Of a stretch of DNA of 64,000 nt, positions 30,634 to 39,618 are shown piece by piece (the first letter of the stretch is position 1; every line of letters begins with the position of its first letter). The translations under genes and the position numbers were made by a program. The notes below the pieces were generated by a model. The model searched no databases, was not told the origin of the DNA, and saw only the letters and a program-made list of their open reading frames with translations. Origin of the DNA: CAYPHY01 sp964410625 (GTDB taxonomy: Bacteria; Chloroflexota; Anaerolineae; Promineifilales; Promineifilaceae); contig CAYPHY010000006.1 of NCBI GenBank assembly GCA_964410625.1, positions 186,001 through 250,000 of the forward strand, read 5' to 3'.

Positions 30634-31020
30634 TTAAAACACCCATCCCCCACGCAACCGCATTACGCCGATAAAGACGATAATCAGGGCCAATATGATG
30701 GCGATGAGGTTGTTGCGGAAGATGGTGCTGGAGTTGGCCGAACGTCGCCACAATGTGTTTAAGTGGGCGATGACCAGTGCGATCACCATTGTTACTGCAT
30801 GTTCGATACGGTTTGGCGCAACGCCTAGTGTCAGGATCAAAATCAGTCCTAAAAGAAGATTGAGATCTAATAGGCCAGCGAAGGCAGCCATCAGACCACG
30901 ATCTATGGGCTTATACTCGGCGTTGGTCAGCCAGCCATAAGCGAATTTCACAATGGCGATGATGGCAACCAGGGCAACCAGCCAGCGAATTTCTCCGTGA
31001 ATTGTGAGTAATAAGTTCAA
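30634..31020 (-). CDS. Small four-helix integral membrane protein
   Basis: A 128-residue protein I do not recognise by name. Four transmembrane helices are visible (LVALVAIIAIVKFAYGWL, GLLDLNLLLGLILILTLG, AVTMVIALVIAHLNTLW, LIAIILALIIVFIGVMRL). Two conserved-looking His lie at helix borders (IHGEIRW; RIEHAVTM with a third in AHLNTLW), compatible with haem or metal binding, though this is only a suggestion. It starts at TTG 31020 with AGAGGAG 7 nt upstream. No clear operon partner; the next gene upstream is 222 bp away. Confidence 0.75.
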   Translation of the reverse strand: MNLLLTIHGEIRWLVALVAIIAIVKFAYGWLTNAEYKPIDRGLMAAFAGLLDLNLLLGLILILTLGVAPNRIEHAVTMVIALVIAHLNTLWRRSANSSTIFRNNLIAIILALIIVFIGVMRLRGGWVF

Positions 31021-31242
31021 GTGGTTTCTCCTCTGAAAATAGAAATGAATTAGCGCAAAGATTGTTGCGCGAATTAACTTGAATAAATGGTTACGCGGAT
31101 GACCCGGATAAAACGCGGATCACGCGGATCTTCATTCATGGCGAGCGGCGACCAGCCGGTGAAGTCTCCTTACTCACTAGCTTAAAGGAACAGGTGGCAG
31201 GTAGCCGCAGCCTTCTCCCCAAGCTCTGCCTCCTACAGCCTT

Positions 31243-32715
31243 CTACACCCCGCTTCCTGTTTTAATATTCGGTCCTTGCATTTCGCCGTTTTTCGTCGTT
31301 CCTTTTGGCGGTTGCTCCGGCACATCAAACTCGATGCGCACACGAGCGACGGCGCGGCGGTCAACGTCGAGGACGAGAAAGCGGGTATCATTGTAGATAA
31401 TTTCGTCATTGATCTGCGGCGGCCGTCCCAGCTCGGTGACAATCAACCCGCCAACGGTCTCTACATCGGGCAGGCTTTCCTCCTCGCCCAAGAAGACATC
31501 TTCTGCCAGGTCATCAAGCAGGTAGTCGCCCGATACCTCCAGGACACCAGGGGCAATCTCTACATATGGCTCGCGCTCCTGATCAAATTCATCGCGCACC
31601 TCGCCGACGACTTCTTCGATCAGGTCTTCTAAGGTGACAATACCGGCCACGCCACCAAACTCGTCGATGACTACGGCCATGTGCAGCTTTTGCCGCTTAA
31701 AGATGGCTAACAATTGCTGTATGCCAAAGTGTTCAGGGACGACGGGCGCGGCGCGTAAGATAAGTCGCAGATCGAAGCTGCCGGTTGATTTGACGGTTTG
31801 TTTGACCAAATCTTTTAGGTGTAAGATTCCGACGATGTGATCGAGGTCTCCTTCATAGACCGGAAACCGGCTGTGGCGGCTTTCTATTACCAGTTGCAAT
31901 AGTTCTTCGTGGGGAATGTCTAAGGGGATGGCTTGTAGCTTCGGCCGTGGCGTCATCACCTGCCCGACCACGCGGTCGCTAAAGTCGAAGATGTTACGGA
32001 TCATCTCCTCTTCGCCGACGTTGATCAGCCCGCCCTCGGCGCTCTCGGCGATCAGGAGTTCCAACTCTTCGGCCGCCAACAATCGCGCGTGTCCCTCGAC
32101 CGGCGGAACGCGGAAGACTCGTAGCAGCAGATTGCCGATACCATTGAGGATGCGGACGGGAATGATGAGGATCGCCTGGGCAATTTGCATCGGCCGTGTC
32201 AGCCACATCACCATCTTTAGCGGATCGGTCAGCGACATCGCCTTGGGAACCATTTCACCTACCACGACATGGAGGTAGGTCATCAAGCTAAGGGCGACGA
32301 TGTAGCCAATGCTGCGCCCCAGCGCCTCAGTTGTCCCTAATCCCACCACCACGTATGGCTCGATGAAATGCCCAATCGCCGGTTCGCCATACATCGCCAA
32401 CCCCAATGACGCAATGGTGATACCCAATTGGGCTGTGGCGATATATTGATCGAGGCGCGGCCGAGATTCCAGGATGGTCAGCAGCTTCGCCGCCAGCCGA
32501 TTCCCATCTTCGGCCATCTGCTCCAGTTGGGTAGTACGAACACCGATGATTGCAAATTCAGCGGCGACGAAAAGGCCATTGATCAGGACGAGCAAAAGTA
32601 TGACGAGAAAGGGGACAAACAGGGTACTCGGCCGAGGCAACGCTTCTACGTTTGCCGACTGTAGGGCCAACGCACCCAGGCCAATGACAATGAAGGGTAG
32701 TGACAGTTTAATCAT
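31243..32715 (-). CDS. CNNM/CorC-HlyC type membrane protein (hemolysin family), second of pair
   Basis: A 490-residue protein. The N-terminal CNNM/DUF21 domain has three or four transmembrane helices (LFVPFLVILLLVLINGLFVAAEFAIIGVR; TAQLGITIASLGLAMYGE). A CBS pair follows (VMTPRPKLQAIPLDIPHEELLQLVIESRHSRFPVYEGD; then the second near 285-340), and then a CorC/HlyC domain (ETVGGLIVTELGRPPQINDEI). Such proteins are linked to Mg2+ or Co2+ transport. The ATG at 32715 overlaps the stop of the upstream paralogue by 8 nt, so the pair is translationally coupled. Confidence 0.92.
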   Translation of the reverse strand: MIKLSLPFIVIGLGALALQSANVEALPRPSTLFVPFLVILLLVLINGLFVAAEFAIIGVRTTQLEQMAEDGNRLAAKLLTILESRPRLDQYIATAQLGITIASLGLAMYGEPAIGHFIEPYVVVGLGTTEALGRSIGYIVALSLMTYLHVVVGEMVPKAMSLTDPLKMVMWLTRPMQIAQAILIIPVRILNGIGNLLLRVFRVPPVEGHARLLAAEELELLIAESAEGGLINVGEEEMIRNIFDFSDRVVGQVMTPRPKLQAIPLDIPHEELLQLVIESRHSRFPVYEGDLDHIVGILHLKDLVKQTVKSTGSFDLRLILRAAPVVPEHFGIQQLLAIFKRQKLHMAVVIDEFGGVAGIVTLEDLIEEVVGEVRDEFDQEREPYVEIAPGVLEVSGDYLLDDLAEDVFLGEEESLPDVETVGGLIVTELGRPPQINDEIIYNDTRFLVLDVDRRAVARVRIEFDVPEQPPKGTTKNGEMQGPNIKTGSGV

Positions 32716-34084
32716 GCTCTGCCACCTCCCATTCGCTGAAAGGCAAGGGGGCATCACCACCGGGCGGCAACAAGAGGGAAACTTCGCGAATGCTGAAATC
32801 CTCTGTGGTCTCTATGCGGATCACCGTATCGCCAAATTTGACCTCGTTGCCTACTTCGGGGAGGTGGCCGAGTTGGCTAAAGACCAGCCCGCCAAGAGTG
32901 TCCGTCGCTTCCACTGGCAAGTCCAGCTCTAAATATTCGTTGACATCAGAGACCAGCAAATCGCCACGCAAGTAAATTCGTCCCTCCTTGTCGCGGGCGA
33001 CCATCGCCATCTCGTCATCAAATTCATCTTGCAGTTCGCCGAAAATCTCCTCGATCAAATCTTCGAGGGTGATCAACCCGGCCGTCCCGCCAAATTCATC
33101 GAAGGCAACCGCTAAATATTGGCCGCCGGTATTCAACTGCTGCCATACATCCACCACCGGCAACGTCTCCGGCACAAAGAGGACGTTACGCATCACGCTA
33201 CGTATATCCGTCTGCCCTTCCACATGCAAACGGAAGAGGTCCTTGACATGAACAAAGCCGATGATGTCGTCAATTGAATCGCGGTAGATGGGAATGCGGG
33301 AAAAGCCCGCTTCTATCGCCATTTGCAGTATTTCTTGTACGGCCGTATCAACTGGGGCAGCGAGCATCTTGGTGCGGTGGATCATGACCTGTCGCGCACT
33401 GAGTTCGCGCAGGCGAAAGGCATTACGCAACATACGCCGTTCGCTGTCTTCCAGCAACCCACCCTCGTGGCTCTCAGTAACGAGTAGCTCGATCTCCTCT
33501 GGTGAGTGGGCACGCGCACTCTTCTCCTCGGCGCTATAGCCCAACAACCGGAGTAAGACGGTCGCGCTACCATTGAACAGCCAGATCAGTGGCGTAAAGA
33601 GTTGCAGCGACACCTTCATTGGCAAAACAAGGGATGTGGCGATGCGCTCTGGATATTGAATGGCAATTGATTTGGGGAAAAGTTCGCCGAGAATTACCTG
33701 TAGTGTCGTAATAACAACCAATACGCCAATTACCGATAGGGTTTCGGCCGCGATTACGGCCGCTCCCGCCGAATCTGCCTGTCCAAGCTGGGCTAGTAAG
33801 CCACTGATCGGTTCAACCAGGCGCACGGCAATCGCGTTTTGGGCGTAGGCACCGAGGATGAGCGAGGAAACAGTGATCCCGATCTGGCAGGCGGCGACAT
33901 AGCGATCAAGGGCTTTGCTGTCCTCCATGATCGGCAGGAGCGCCTGGGCAAAGCGATTGCCCTGGGTGGCAAGCTGGCTGATCCGTGTACGGCGTGAGGA
34001 GACTGTTGCAAACTCGGCCGCCACATACAAGGCATTCGCCAGAATCATTGTTGAAATGGTGAGAAAAGCTACCAGGATAAACAT
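32708..34084 (-). CDS. CNNM/CorC-HlyC type membrane protein (hemolysin family), first of pair
   Basis: A 458-residue paralogue of the following gene. The CNNM domain begins MFILVAFLTISTMILANALYVAAEFATVSSRR, and ACQIGITVSSLILGAYAQNA is the characteristic second segment. The CBS pair contains VMIHRTKMLAAP and AGFSRIPIYRDSIDDIIGFVHVKDLF; the CorC/HlyC domain ends with TDTLGGLVFSQLGHLPEVGNEV. The longer frame upstream is rejected because residues there are basic and unlike the family. Probably a heteromeric or redundant metal transporter or regulator with its partner. It acts in the cytoplasmic membrane. Confidence 0.92.
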   Translation of the reverse strand: MFILVAFLTISTMILANALYVAAEFATVSSRRTRISQLATQGNRFAQALLPIMEDSKALDRYVAACQIGITVSSLILGAYAQNAIAVRLVEPISGLLAQLGQADSAGAAVIAAETLSVIGVLVVITTLQVILGELFPKSIAIQYPERIATSLVLPMKVSLQLFTPLIWLFNGSATVLLRLLGYSAEEKSARAHSPEEIELLVTESHEGGLLEDSERRMLRNAFRLRELSARQVMIHRTKMLAAPVDTAVQEILQMAIEAGFSRIPIYRDSIDDIIGFVHVKDLFRLHVEGQTDIRSVMRNVLFVPETLPVVDVWQQLNTGGQYLAVAFDEFGGTAGLITLEDLIEEIFGELQDEFDDEMAMVARDKEGRIYLRGDLLVSDVNEYLELDLPVEATDTLGGLVFSQLGHLPEVGNEVKFGDTVIRIETTEDFSIREVSLLLPPGGDAPLPFSEWEVAEHD

Positions 34085-34680
34085 AGATGGTATTGGGCCG
34101 ATGAGTGGAGGATGACGATTAATTTTCGTGCATCGGCGGCCGCGTGGCAAGGCTCGTCGGAACCAACGGCCGTGCAAACGCCACAGGTCCCCTGTTCCCA
34201 GGGGACAAACTGGAATGATGAGGGGAAAAGCGAGTAGGGACTGGGAGGCTCAGAAGTTGGTTCGGACACCGTTACCTATTCCCCCGATGCCCGGAATCTA
34301 GCTGTACCACATACTTGTGCGACTTTTGTTTGTGCCACATTCGTGCCGCGTCGGTGACTATGTGGAAAGGATTGTAGGTTGGCATGAAAATAAAAGCGAT
34401 AAATAGAACGTCTATCGTCCGACACCAGATGGGTATTCCCTCACTTGCAGTTGCTCAATGCCAACGATAGTCGCCATGAACTGTTCATTTGTTTGGGATC
34501 AGGGATTGCTGATTCTGCTGCCGCCTGAATCATAGAAATTATAGAGTAGCTGCCGGAAAAGTCAATCGGTAGATGAGGTATGAGGGTATAAAATTTCATC
34601 GTTTATCGGCCGACAGAGACCCACAAAACCGCAAGCGTAGAATCCAGCGGATGCCTTGGACAGGCTATGATAATTCTGCA
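34085..34680. other. 600-bp intergenic region, mostly unexplained
   Basis: Divergent region between the CNNM pair and the multicopper oxidase. No convincing gene, RNA or repeat could be recognised. Codon-like structure is absent and stop codons are frequent in all frames. It is more AT rich toward the right end, where the oxidase promoter lies. Confidence 0.5.
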
Positions 34681-34681
34681 C

Positions 34682-34710
34682 TTGACAGTATAAAAACAAC
34701 CCATTATTAT
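34682..34710 (+). promoter_or_regulatory. Sigma70-type promoter for the multicopper oxidase operon
   Basis: TTGACA at 34682-34687, a 17-nt spacer, then TATTAT at 34705-34710. It is the best consensus promoter I found in the window. The oxidase ATG lies about 70 nt downstream. Confidence 0.7.
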
Positions 34711-34780
34711 TTAGTATTGTCTAAATAAAACTATATATCTATCAAATAAACGTGGCTGCCTGGCAAGGTGGGCTTGACAA

Positions 34781-35965
34781 ATGAAAGAAAAACCGCATAC
34801 CAATATTTCGCGACGCAGCTTTCTGAAGGCTGGCGGTCTAGGATTGGCAAGCGTCGCAGGCTGGCAAGGTCTGTCATCTCTGATCGGCCAATCACCAACG
34901 GCCGTTTCGGCCGCTTCCCCAAGCATACAAGAAAGTGACCAGGAAAATAATGATGGCAATGACCATGCCGATATGGAGCATGGGCAGATGGGGGCTGTCG
35001 GCCGTGTTGACCACGGAGCGAATGGTTTTCACCCCACGGAAATCCTCTATGACTTCGATTATGGCGAAGTGAGTGAAGAGAACGGCCGCACAGTCCGCGA
35101 ATGGGAAATCCTGGCGATGGATAAGGAAATTGAGATCGCGCCGGGTGTGTTCTTCCCTGGCTGGGTCTATGGCAGTGCGACGTCGGCCGCTTCGCGCCGC
35201 GCCGGGCACATTGTCGGCCAGGTCCCCGGCCCCACCCTGCGCTGTGTAGAAGGAGACCTGCTGCGCATCCACTTTATCAACGCCGGAACCCACCCGCACA
35301 CACTCCACTTTCATGGCATCCACTCAGCACGAATGGACGGCGTGCCGAATGTCGGTCGGGGGATGATCTATCGCAATGAGAGCTTCACCTATGAGTTTGA
35401 GGCACGGCCGTTTGGCTGCCATCTCTACCACTGCCATGCCATCCCGCTGAAGCGTCATATCCATAAGGGATTGTATGGGGCGTTTATTATTGACCCCGAC
35501 CCAGAGAAATACAGTGGTGAGGAGCAAGAATTGGCACGCCGGCGCAACCACCAATACCCCGAATGCCAGGCGATTAACGAGACGGTCATCGTCATGAACG
35601 CCTTCGATACCAATTTCGATGGCGAAAACGAAGTCTATGCTGCCAACTCGATTGCCTTTGCCTATATGAATGAGCCGATTCAAATTCGACACGACCAATT
35701 ACAACGGCTCTATCTGGTCAATATCACCGAGTTTGATCCGATCAACTCCATCCATCTCCATGCCAATTTCTTTGACTATTACGACCACGGCACGACGCTG
35801 CGGCCGACGGCGACCACGGTAGACACGATTATGCAATGCCAGGCACAACGCGGCATTCTCGAATTTTCCTTCGAGAACTTTGAACCTGGCCTCTATATGT
35901 TCCATGCCCACCAGAGTGAATTTGTTGAACTGGGCTGGATGAGTTTCTTTGAAGTCATAGAATAA
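34781..35965 (+). CDS. Multicopper oxidase, Tat-exported
   Basis: A 394-residue protein. The N terminus has a twin-arginine signal (SRRSFLKAGGLGLASVAGW). Copper ligand motifs: HFHGIHSARMDG near 179, HLYHCHAIPLKRHIHKGLYG near 213-230 with the type 1 Cys in HCH, and the C-terminal HLHANFF near 325 and YMFHAHQSEFVELGW near 372-386, giving type 2/3 sites. It is a two-cupredoxin-domain type, related to copper nitrite reductases and two-domain laccases. Probably outside the membrane, acting on metal ions or phenols. A ZIP transporter and a small membrane protein follow in line. Confidence 0.9.
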   Translation: MKEKPHTNISRRSFLKAGGLGLASVAGWQGLSSLIGQSPTAVSAASPSIQESDQENNDGNDHADMEHGQMGAVGRVDHGANGFHPTEILYDFDYGEVSEENGRTVREWEILAMDKEIEIAPGVFFPGWVYGSATSAASRRAGHIVGQVPGPTLRCVEGDLLRIHFINAGTHPHTLHFHGIHSARMDGVPNVGRGMIYRNESFTYEFEARPFGCHLYHCHAIPLKRHIHKGLYGAFIIDPDPEKYSGEEQELARRRNHQYPECQAINETVIVMNAFDTNFDGENEVYAANSIAFAYMNEPIQIRHDQLQRLYLVNITEFDPINSIHLHANFFDYYDHGTTLRPTATTVDTIMQCQAQRGILEFSFENFEPGLYMFHAHQSEFVELGWMSFFEVIE

Positions 35966-36040
35966 ACTCACGCAAAGGCGCAAAGGGCGCGAAGTTTCCT
36001 TTACAAATATCTTTGCGGCTTTGCGTGCTTTGCGTGAGCA
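35966..36040. repeat. Word-like inverted repeat, CACGCAAAGGCGCAAAG family
   Basis: CTCACGCAAAGGCGCAAAGG is mirrored by CTTTGCGGCTTTGCGTGCTTTGCGTGAG. Same family as 20057 and 49820. It sits between the oxidase and the ZIP gene. Confidence 0.8.
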
Positions 36041-36059
36041 ATTGCTAAGGAAGAACATC

Positions 36060-37247
36060 ATGCAACAAACACCTTCCGTGACCACGCCTACACGGCCGAA
36101 TTGGGTATTGGCGCTGCTTCCCTTGTTGCTTTTAATCGCTCTGGTTGCCGCCTTTCTGCTGCTGGAACCGTTGTCCTTTTTTACCGGCGCGTTCCCTCCT
36201 TTGGAAGAGTTGAGTGTGCAGCGCGTGACCTTTCCCGAAAGCGGCCGTATCCAACTGGAGGTGATCAACGGTGGCCCCGACCCCGTTTCCATTGCCCAGG
36301 TGCTGGTGGATGACGCCTATTGGCAGTTTAGCATCAGCCCCGGCGCCAACCTGGAACGGCTCGAACGGGCGACCATTGACATCCCCTATCCCTGGGTAAA
36401 CGGTGAACCGTTGCCGATCACGCTGATCACCGCCACCGGCGTCACCTTTGAAACGGAAGTAGAGGTCGCCGTGCGCTCGCCCGACACCGGCACATCTACC
36501 CTGCTCGCCTATGCCTTACTGGGTATCTACGTCGGTGTTGTTCCAGTGGCCCTGGGGATGCTCTGGTATCCTTTCCTGCGGCGCATGGAACGCAAATGGC
36601 TCAATGCCATCCTGGCCCTGACTGTTGGGCTGCTCATCTTCCTCTTTGTTGACACGCTGTTGGAAGCGCTGGAACTGGCGGCCGTTGTCCCCGGCGTCTT
36701 TCAGGGAACGCCTCTCGTACTCCTGACCACGCTGCTCACGCTGGGCATCCTCCTCGCCATTGGGCAACGGCGCGGCCAACGTTCGCCGTTAGGGATTGCC
36801 ACGCTCATCGCCCTGGGGATTGGCTTGCACAATTTAGGCGAGGGATTAGCGATTGGCGCGGCCTTCGCCACCGGTGCGGCCGCGCTTGGCTCCTTCCTCG
36901 TCATCGGCTTCACGCTGCACAATATCACCGAGGGGATTGGCATTGTCGCGCCGCTGGCGAAAGGGGAACGGCCGCGACTGCTGACCTTCCTCTTGCTCGC
37001 CCTCCTGGCGGGTGGCCCGGCCATCCTCGGCACCTGGATCGGTGGGCTGGCCTTTTCCCCCTTCTGGGCAGCGCTCTTCCTTAGCATCGGTGCAGGGGCG
37101 ATCTTGCAAGTGATCTGGGAAGTAGGGAAATTACTGCTACAGGATGCCCAACGGCAAAATCAACCGGCCCTCAACTGGCTCAACTTCGCGGGGCTGACGG
37201 CCGGTATCCTGATCATGTATTTCACCGCGTTTCTGGTGAAGTTTTAG
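36060..37247 (+). CDS. ZIP family metal transporter with large N-terminal extracytoplasmic domain
   Basis: A 395-residue membrane protein. One N-terminal helix (LALLPLLLLIALVAAFLLL) leads to an approximately 110-residue beta-rich domain outside the membrane. Then come the ZIP helices, with the two metal-site signatures GLHNLGEGLAIG near 260 and TLHNITEGIGI near 289, both with the HN..E pattern. ZIP proteins bring Zn2+, Mn2+ or Fe2+ into the cytoplasm. The added domain is unusual for ZIPs of this size. ATG 36060 follows AAGGAAGAAC. With the oxidase upstream it suggests a metal-handling operon. Confidence 0.88.
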   Translation: MQQTPSVTTPTRPNWVLALLPLLLLIALVAAFLLLEPLSFFTGAFPPLEELSVQRVTFPESGRIQLEVINGGPDPVSIAQVLVDDAYWQFSISPGANLERLERATIDIPYPWVNGEPLPITLITATGVTFETEVEVAVRSPDTGTSTLLAYALLGIYVGVVPVALGMLWYPFLRRMERKWLNAILALTVGLLIFLFVDTLLEALELAAVVPGVFQGTPLVLLTTLLTLGILLAIGQRRGQRSPLGIATLIALGIGLHNLGEGLAIGAAFATGAAALGSFLVIGFTLHNITEGIGIVAPLAKGERPRLLTFLLLALLAGGPAILGTWIGGLAFSPFWAALFLSIGAGAILQVIWEVGKLLLQDAQRQNQPALNWLNFAGLTAGILIMYFTAFLVKF

Positions 37248-37263
37248 GAGAGTTGGAGGTCAA

Positions 37264-37785
37264 ATGCTCGACTGGCCGATCATCATTCGCGACGCATTTG
37301 TTTGCGGTCTAGTACTATCGCTTGCCCTCACTGCTCTCCTGGTCATCAGCGGCCGTGTCGCTCTGGACATGTTCGTTGACAATTACCCGCCTGACGTTCA
37401 GAAAAGGTATGGGCCAATGTCCCCCAGGGCCGCTCGCCTCCGTCCCTATATCGCGGCTTTGTTGTTCATGATCATGTTGGGCATCCCGCTCCTCGGCCTT
37501 TTCGCGCTGCGGGCTGAGATCAATACCGTCCCGTTCTTACCCGCCCTCGTATTTTCCGGTATCGCGCTACTGGTGTTCAACCTCTTTGATTTGATCATCC
37601 TTGATTGGCTCTTCTTCGTCACCATTCGGCCGCGGGCCATGGTGCTACCCGGCACCGAGGGAATGGCGGGCTACAGCGATTACCGGTTCCACTTCATCGG
37701 GTTCCTAAAGTGGCTGGGCTTCACATTGGCCGGTAGCTTGTTCATCGCCGTTCTCTGGATGGTTATAGAGTGGCTGCTTGCGTAG
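37264..37785 (+). CDS. Hypothetical four-helix membrane protein
   Basis: A 173-residue protein with four predicted transmembrane helices (AFVCGLVLSLALTALLVISG, YIAALLFMIMLGIPLLGLFAL, LPALVFSGIALLVFNLFDLIILDWLFF, WLGFTLAGSLFIAVLWMVIEWLL). Between helices are DNYPPDVQKRYGPMS and TIRPRAMVLPGTEGMAGYSDYRFH. I do not recognise the family. It starts 16 nt after the ZIP stop with TTGGAGGTCAA as ribosome-binding site, so it is the last gene of the metal-related operon. It may be a partner of the transporter; no function can be assigned. Confidence 0.8.
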   Translation: MLDWPIIIRDAFVCGLVLSLALTALLVISGRVALDMFVDNYPPDVQKRYGPMSPRAARLRPYIAALLFMIMLGIPLLGLFALRAEINTVPFLPALVFSGIALLVFNLFDLIILDWLFFVTIRPRAMVLPGTEGMAGYSDYRFHFIGFLKWLGFTLAGSLFIAVLWMVIEWLLA

Positions 37786-38062
37786 TTCCCTTTACATCTA
37801 ATGGTTTTGATTTTTTGGTGTGGTTGTGGTGGTAACTGCGGATTGGGCGGCGGCCGATGGCTACCCCCGAACTCCCTATTGTAGCCCAGATGCAAAGCTT
37901 TCAACTGGCGTAGCCATCCGATGGCAGCGGGCAGCTCGGTTAAGCCCAGTCCGCTCAGATCAAGTTCTTCACATTGTTCTCGCTCTGCCTGTTCAATTTA
38001 TTGCAGCAATTCCCTCTCGATCATCGCCTTAAGCCCTCCATCGTGTGAATCAAGCACATGCT

Positions 38063-38941
38063 TTATATACGCAGCCGGTTGATCTCATCACGCAACGCCA
38101 TCGCGGCCGCCCGCGCCGCCTCCGCAAAGTCCAATCCTGGGGATGCGTAGATCACACTTCGTCCGGCGTTGATCACTGGCCCGGCCACCGCATCTGGCCC
38201 AAAGCGCACGGCCGCACCCAACTCGCCCCCTTGCGCCCCAATCCCCGGAATCAAAAAATTGGCCTGTGGAGCCAACTCCCGCGCCGCCGCTAACTCCTCC
38301 GGATAGGTAGCACCTACCACATAGCCACAGTGTCCCATTGAGTGGCGAGTGGTGAGTGGCGAGTGGTGAGCAGGAGCGTGAGAAACGGCCGCTGCCGTCT
38401 CTCCTCTGCTCCCCTGCTCCTCCGCTCCTCCGCCCCCCTGCTCCTCTCCCCAACGCTGGCTGGCACGAATGACATCGGCCGACAACCCATTCGGGTTGGA
38501 GGGGTGGGCGAGGAGGTAGATGGCTTTGGTCGGCCGTTTCTCAATTAATGGCAACACCGCATCCAGCCCGGCACAGGGATTGACCGTGACGGCATCTACA
38601 TTCCATTCATCGAAGGCGCCCTTGCCCCAGGCATTCTGCGCGTGGCTGCTGTCGCTGATTTTGCAATCGAGGATGATCGGGATATGGTTAGGGATGTAGG
38701 CGATGGTTCGTTCGAGGGCAATCACGCCTGATGCGCCCCACTGCATATAGAAGGCGAGGTTGGGTTTGTACGCGCAGACGAGATCGGCCGTGGCATCAAT
38801 AATCGCTTTATTAAATGGCAAGACGGGTTCGTCCCAACGCATCGCTTCTAGCGGCAGTCGCTCCGGCTGTGGGTCTAGGCCAACACAGAGCCAGGAGTTG
38901 TTTTTCTCCTGAATAGCACGAAGTTTCTCCAGATAAAGCAT
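38063..38941 (-). CDS. pyrF: Orotidine 5'-phosphate decarboxylase (type 2) with in-frame repeat insertion
   Basis: A 292-residue enzyme of pyrimidine synthesis (OMP to UMP). Motifs: SWLCVGLDPQPERLP at the N terminus, AYKPNLAFYMQWGASG near 57-72, the catalytic DxKxxD as DCKISD at 92-97, and the closing phosphate-binding region FLIPGIGAQGGELG and NAGRSVIYAS. Between WGEEQ and GHCGYVVGATYPEEL about 38 residues (165-202, low complexity Glu/Gly/Ala then His/Ser/Thr) are extra to the family. They are encoded by DNA of the intergenic repeat type. The frame is intact, so the enzyme is probably still made. Confidence 0.92.
   Translation of the reverse strand: MLYLEKLRAIQEKNNSWLCVGLDPQPERLPLEAMRWDEPVLPFNKAIIDATADLVCAYKPNLAFYMQWGASGVIALERTIAYIPNHIPIILDCKISDSSHAQNAWGKGAFDEWNVDAVTVNPCAGLDAVLPLIEKRPTKAIYLLAHPSNPNGLSADVIRASQRWGEEQGGGGAEEQGSRGETAAAVSHAPAHHSPLTTRHSMGHCGYVVGATYPEELAAARELAPQANFLIPGIGAQGGELGAAVRFGPDAVAGPVINAGRSVIYASPGLDFAEAARAAAMALRDEINRLRI
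38336..38449. repeat. Word-like repeat inserted inside pyrF
   Basis: GTGGCGAGTGGTGAGTGGCG words (38340-38370) and CTCCTCTGCTCCCCTGCTCC words (38398-38449) match the intergenic families at 21415 and 41370. Here they lie within a coding sequence, in frame, where a surface loop of PyrF would be. Confidence 0.8.
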
Positions 38942-39236
38942 AATAAATGTATCCAGATACAGTATCTTACTTATATCCGATTAGGCCTATGGAACTATTG
39001 TGTTTATTTGCTAAATGCTTATCATATAGGGTAGGTGAAGTCAGGTCAAGCGGGAGAGGGTCCCCTCCTCAAATAACTGGCACGAGAACACGACTGGCAC
39101 GAACCTGGCAACGCTAAGGCCATAGCCCACCCCCCGCCCTCTCCCTTTTTAAGGGCTTATGGCCGCCAGACTTATTTTGGGCAAGTGCGGTAAGCAAGTG
39201 GCAACGATCCGTTGCTTTTCCTTATCGCCCGAAGCG
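38942..39236. other. Structured intergenic region, candidate RNA or leader
   Basis: Between pyrF and hsp20. Complementary blocks can be seen: GGGAGAGGG (about 39051) with CCCTCTCCC (about 39138), GGCCATAGCCC (about 39117) with GGGCTTATGGCC (about 39153), and a small GCAACGATCCGTTGC hairpin (39201-39215). The set ends with a strong terminator. It matches no RNA class I know (not SRP, RNase P, tmRNA or common riboswitches). It could be a small RNA or the 5' leader of hsp20. Confidence 0.45.
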
Positions 39237-39237
39237 G

Positions 39238-39275
39238 CCGCGCTGGTAGTTCGCCACCAGCGCGGTCCTTTTTTT
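39238..39275 (+). terminator. Strong intrinsic terminator upstream of hsp20
   Basis: CCGCGCTGGT (39238-39247) pairs with ACCAGCGCGG (39256-39265), followed by TCC and an eight-T run. No protein gene precedes it on the plus strand for over a kilobase, so it must end an RNA transcript starting in the region before it. Confidence 0.85.
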
Positions 39276-39618
39276 GCCGGAAACCATATCCTTCAAGACT
39301 CACGCAGTTTAGAATATTTAGCAACGAATTAACGCGAATTTACGCAAATTATGGCTTAAAATTCTCAGGCGAGGTTCGCCCCATTCGCGTAAATCCGATG
39401 CAAATGCATAAGTCTTGTCCATTTCAGATATCCTTCCTATGTTCTTCTAACTCAATTCTTACATCAGTTGCCGACAATAAAAGTGAAGAATTCAAGTGGA
39501 CAGCGCCGCTAAACAGGAGGCTTTGTGTTAGCGGGACTGGACATTGGCATTATGCCAATGGTGACACTTGAATTGCATGGCGTGTAGATTGTAGAAAGTA
39601 GAAATTGGAGGTGTAGAG

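Noticed and set aside
39030..39070. SRP (4.5S) RNA suggested by GTCAGGTCAAGCGGGAG
   Set aside because: The invariant GGUCAGGUCCGGAAGGAAGCAGC tetraloop region is not matched beyond GTCAGGTC.
39212..39571. Open frame of 119 codons before hsp20
   Set aside because: It runs through a strong terminator and AT-rich spacer; composition is not coding-like.
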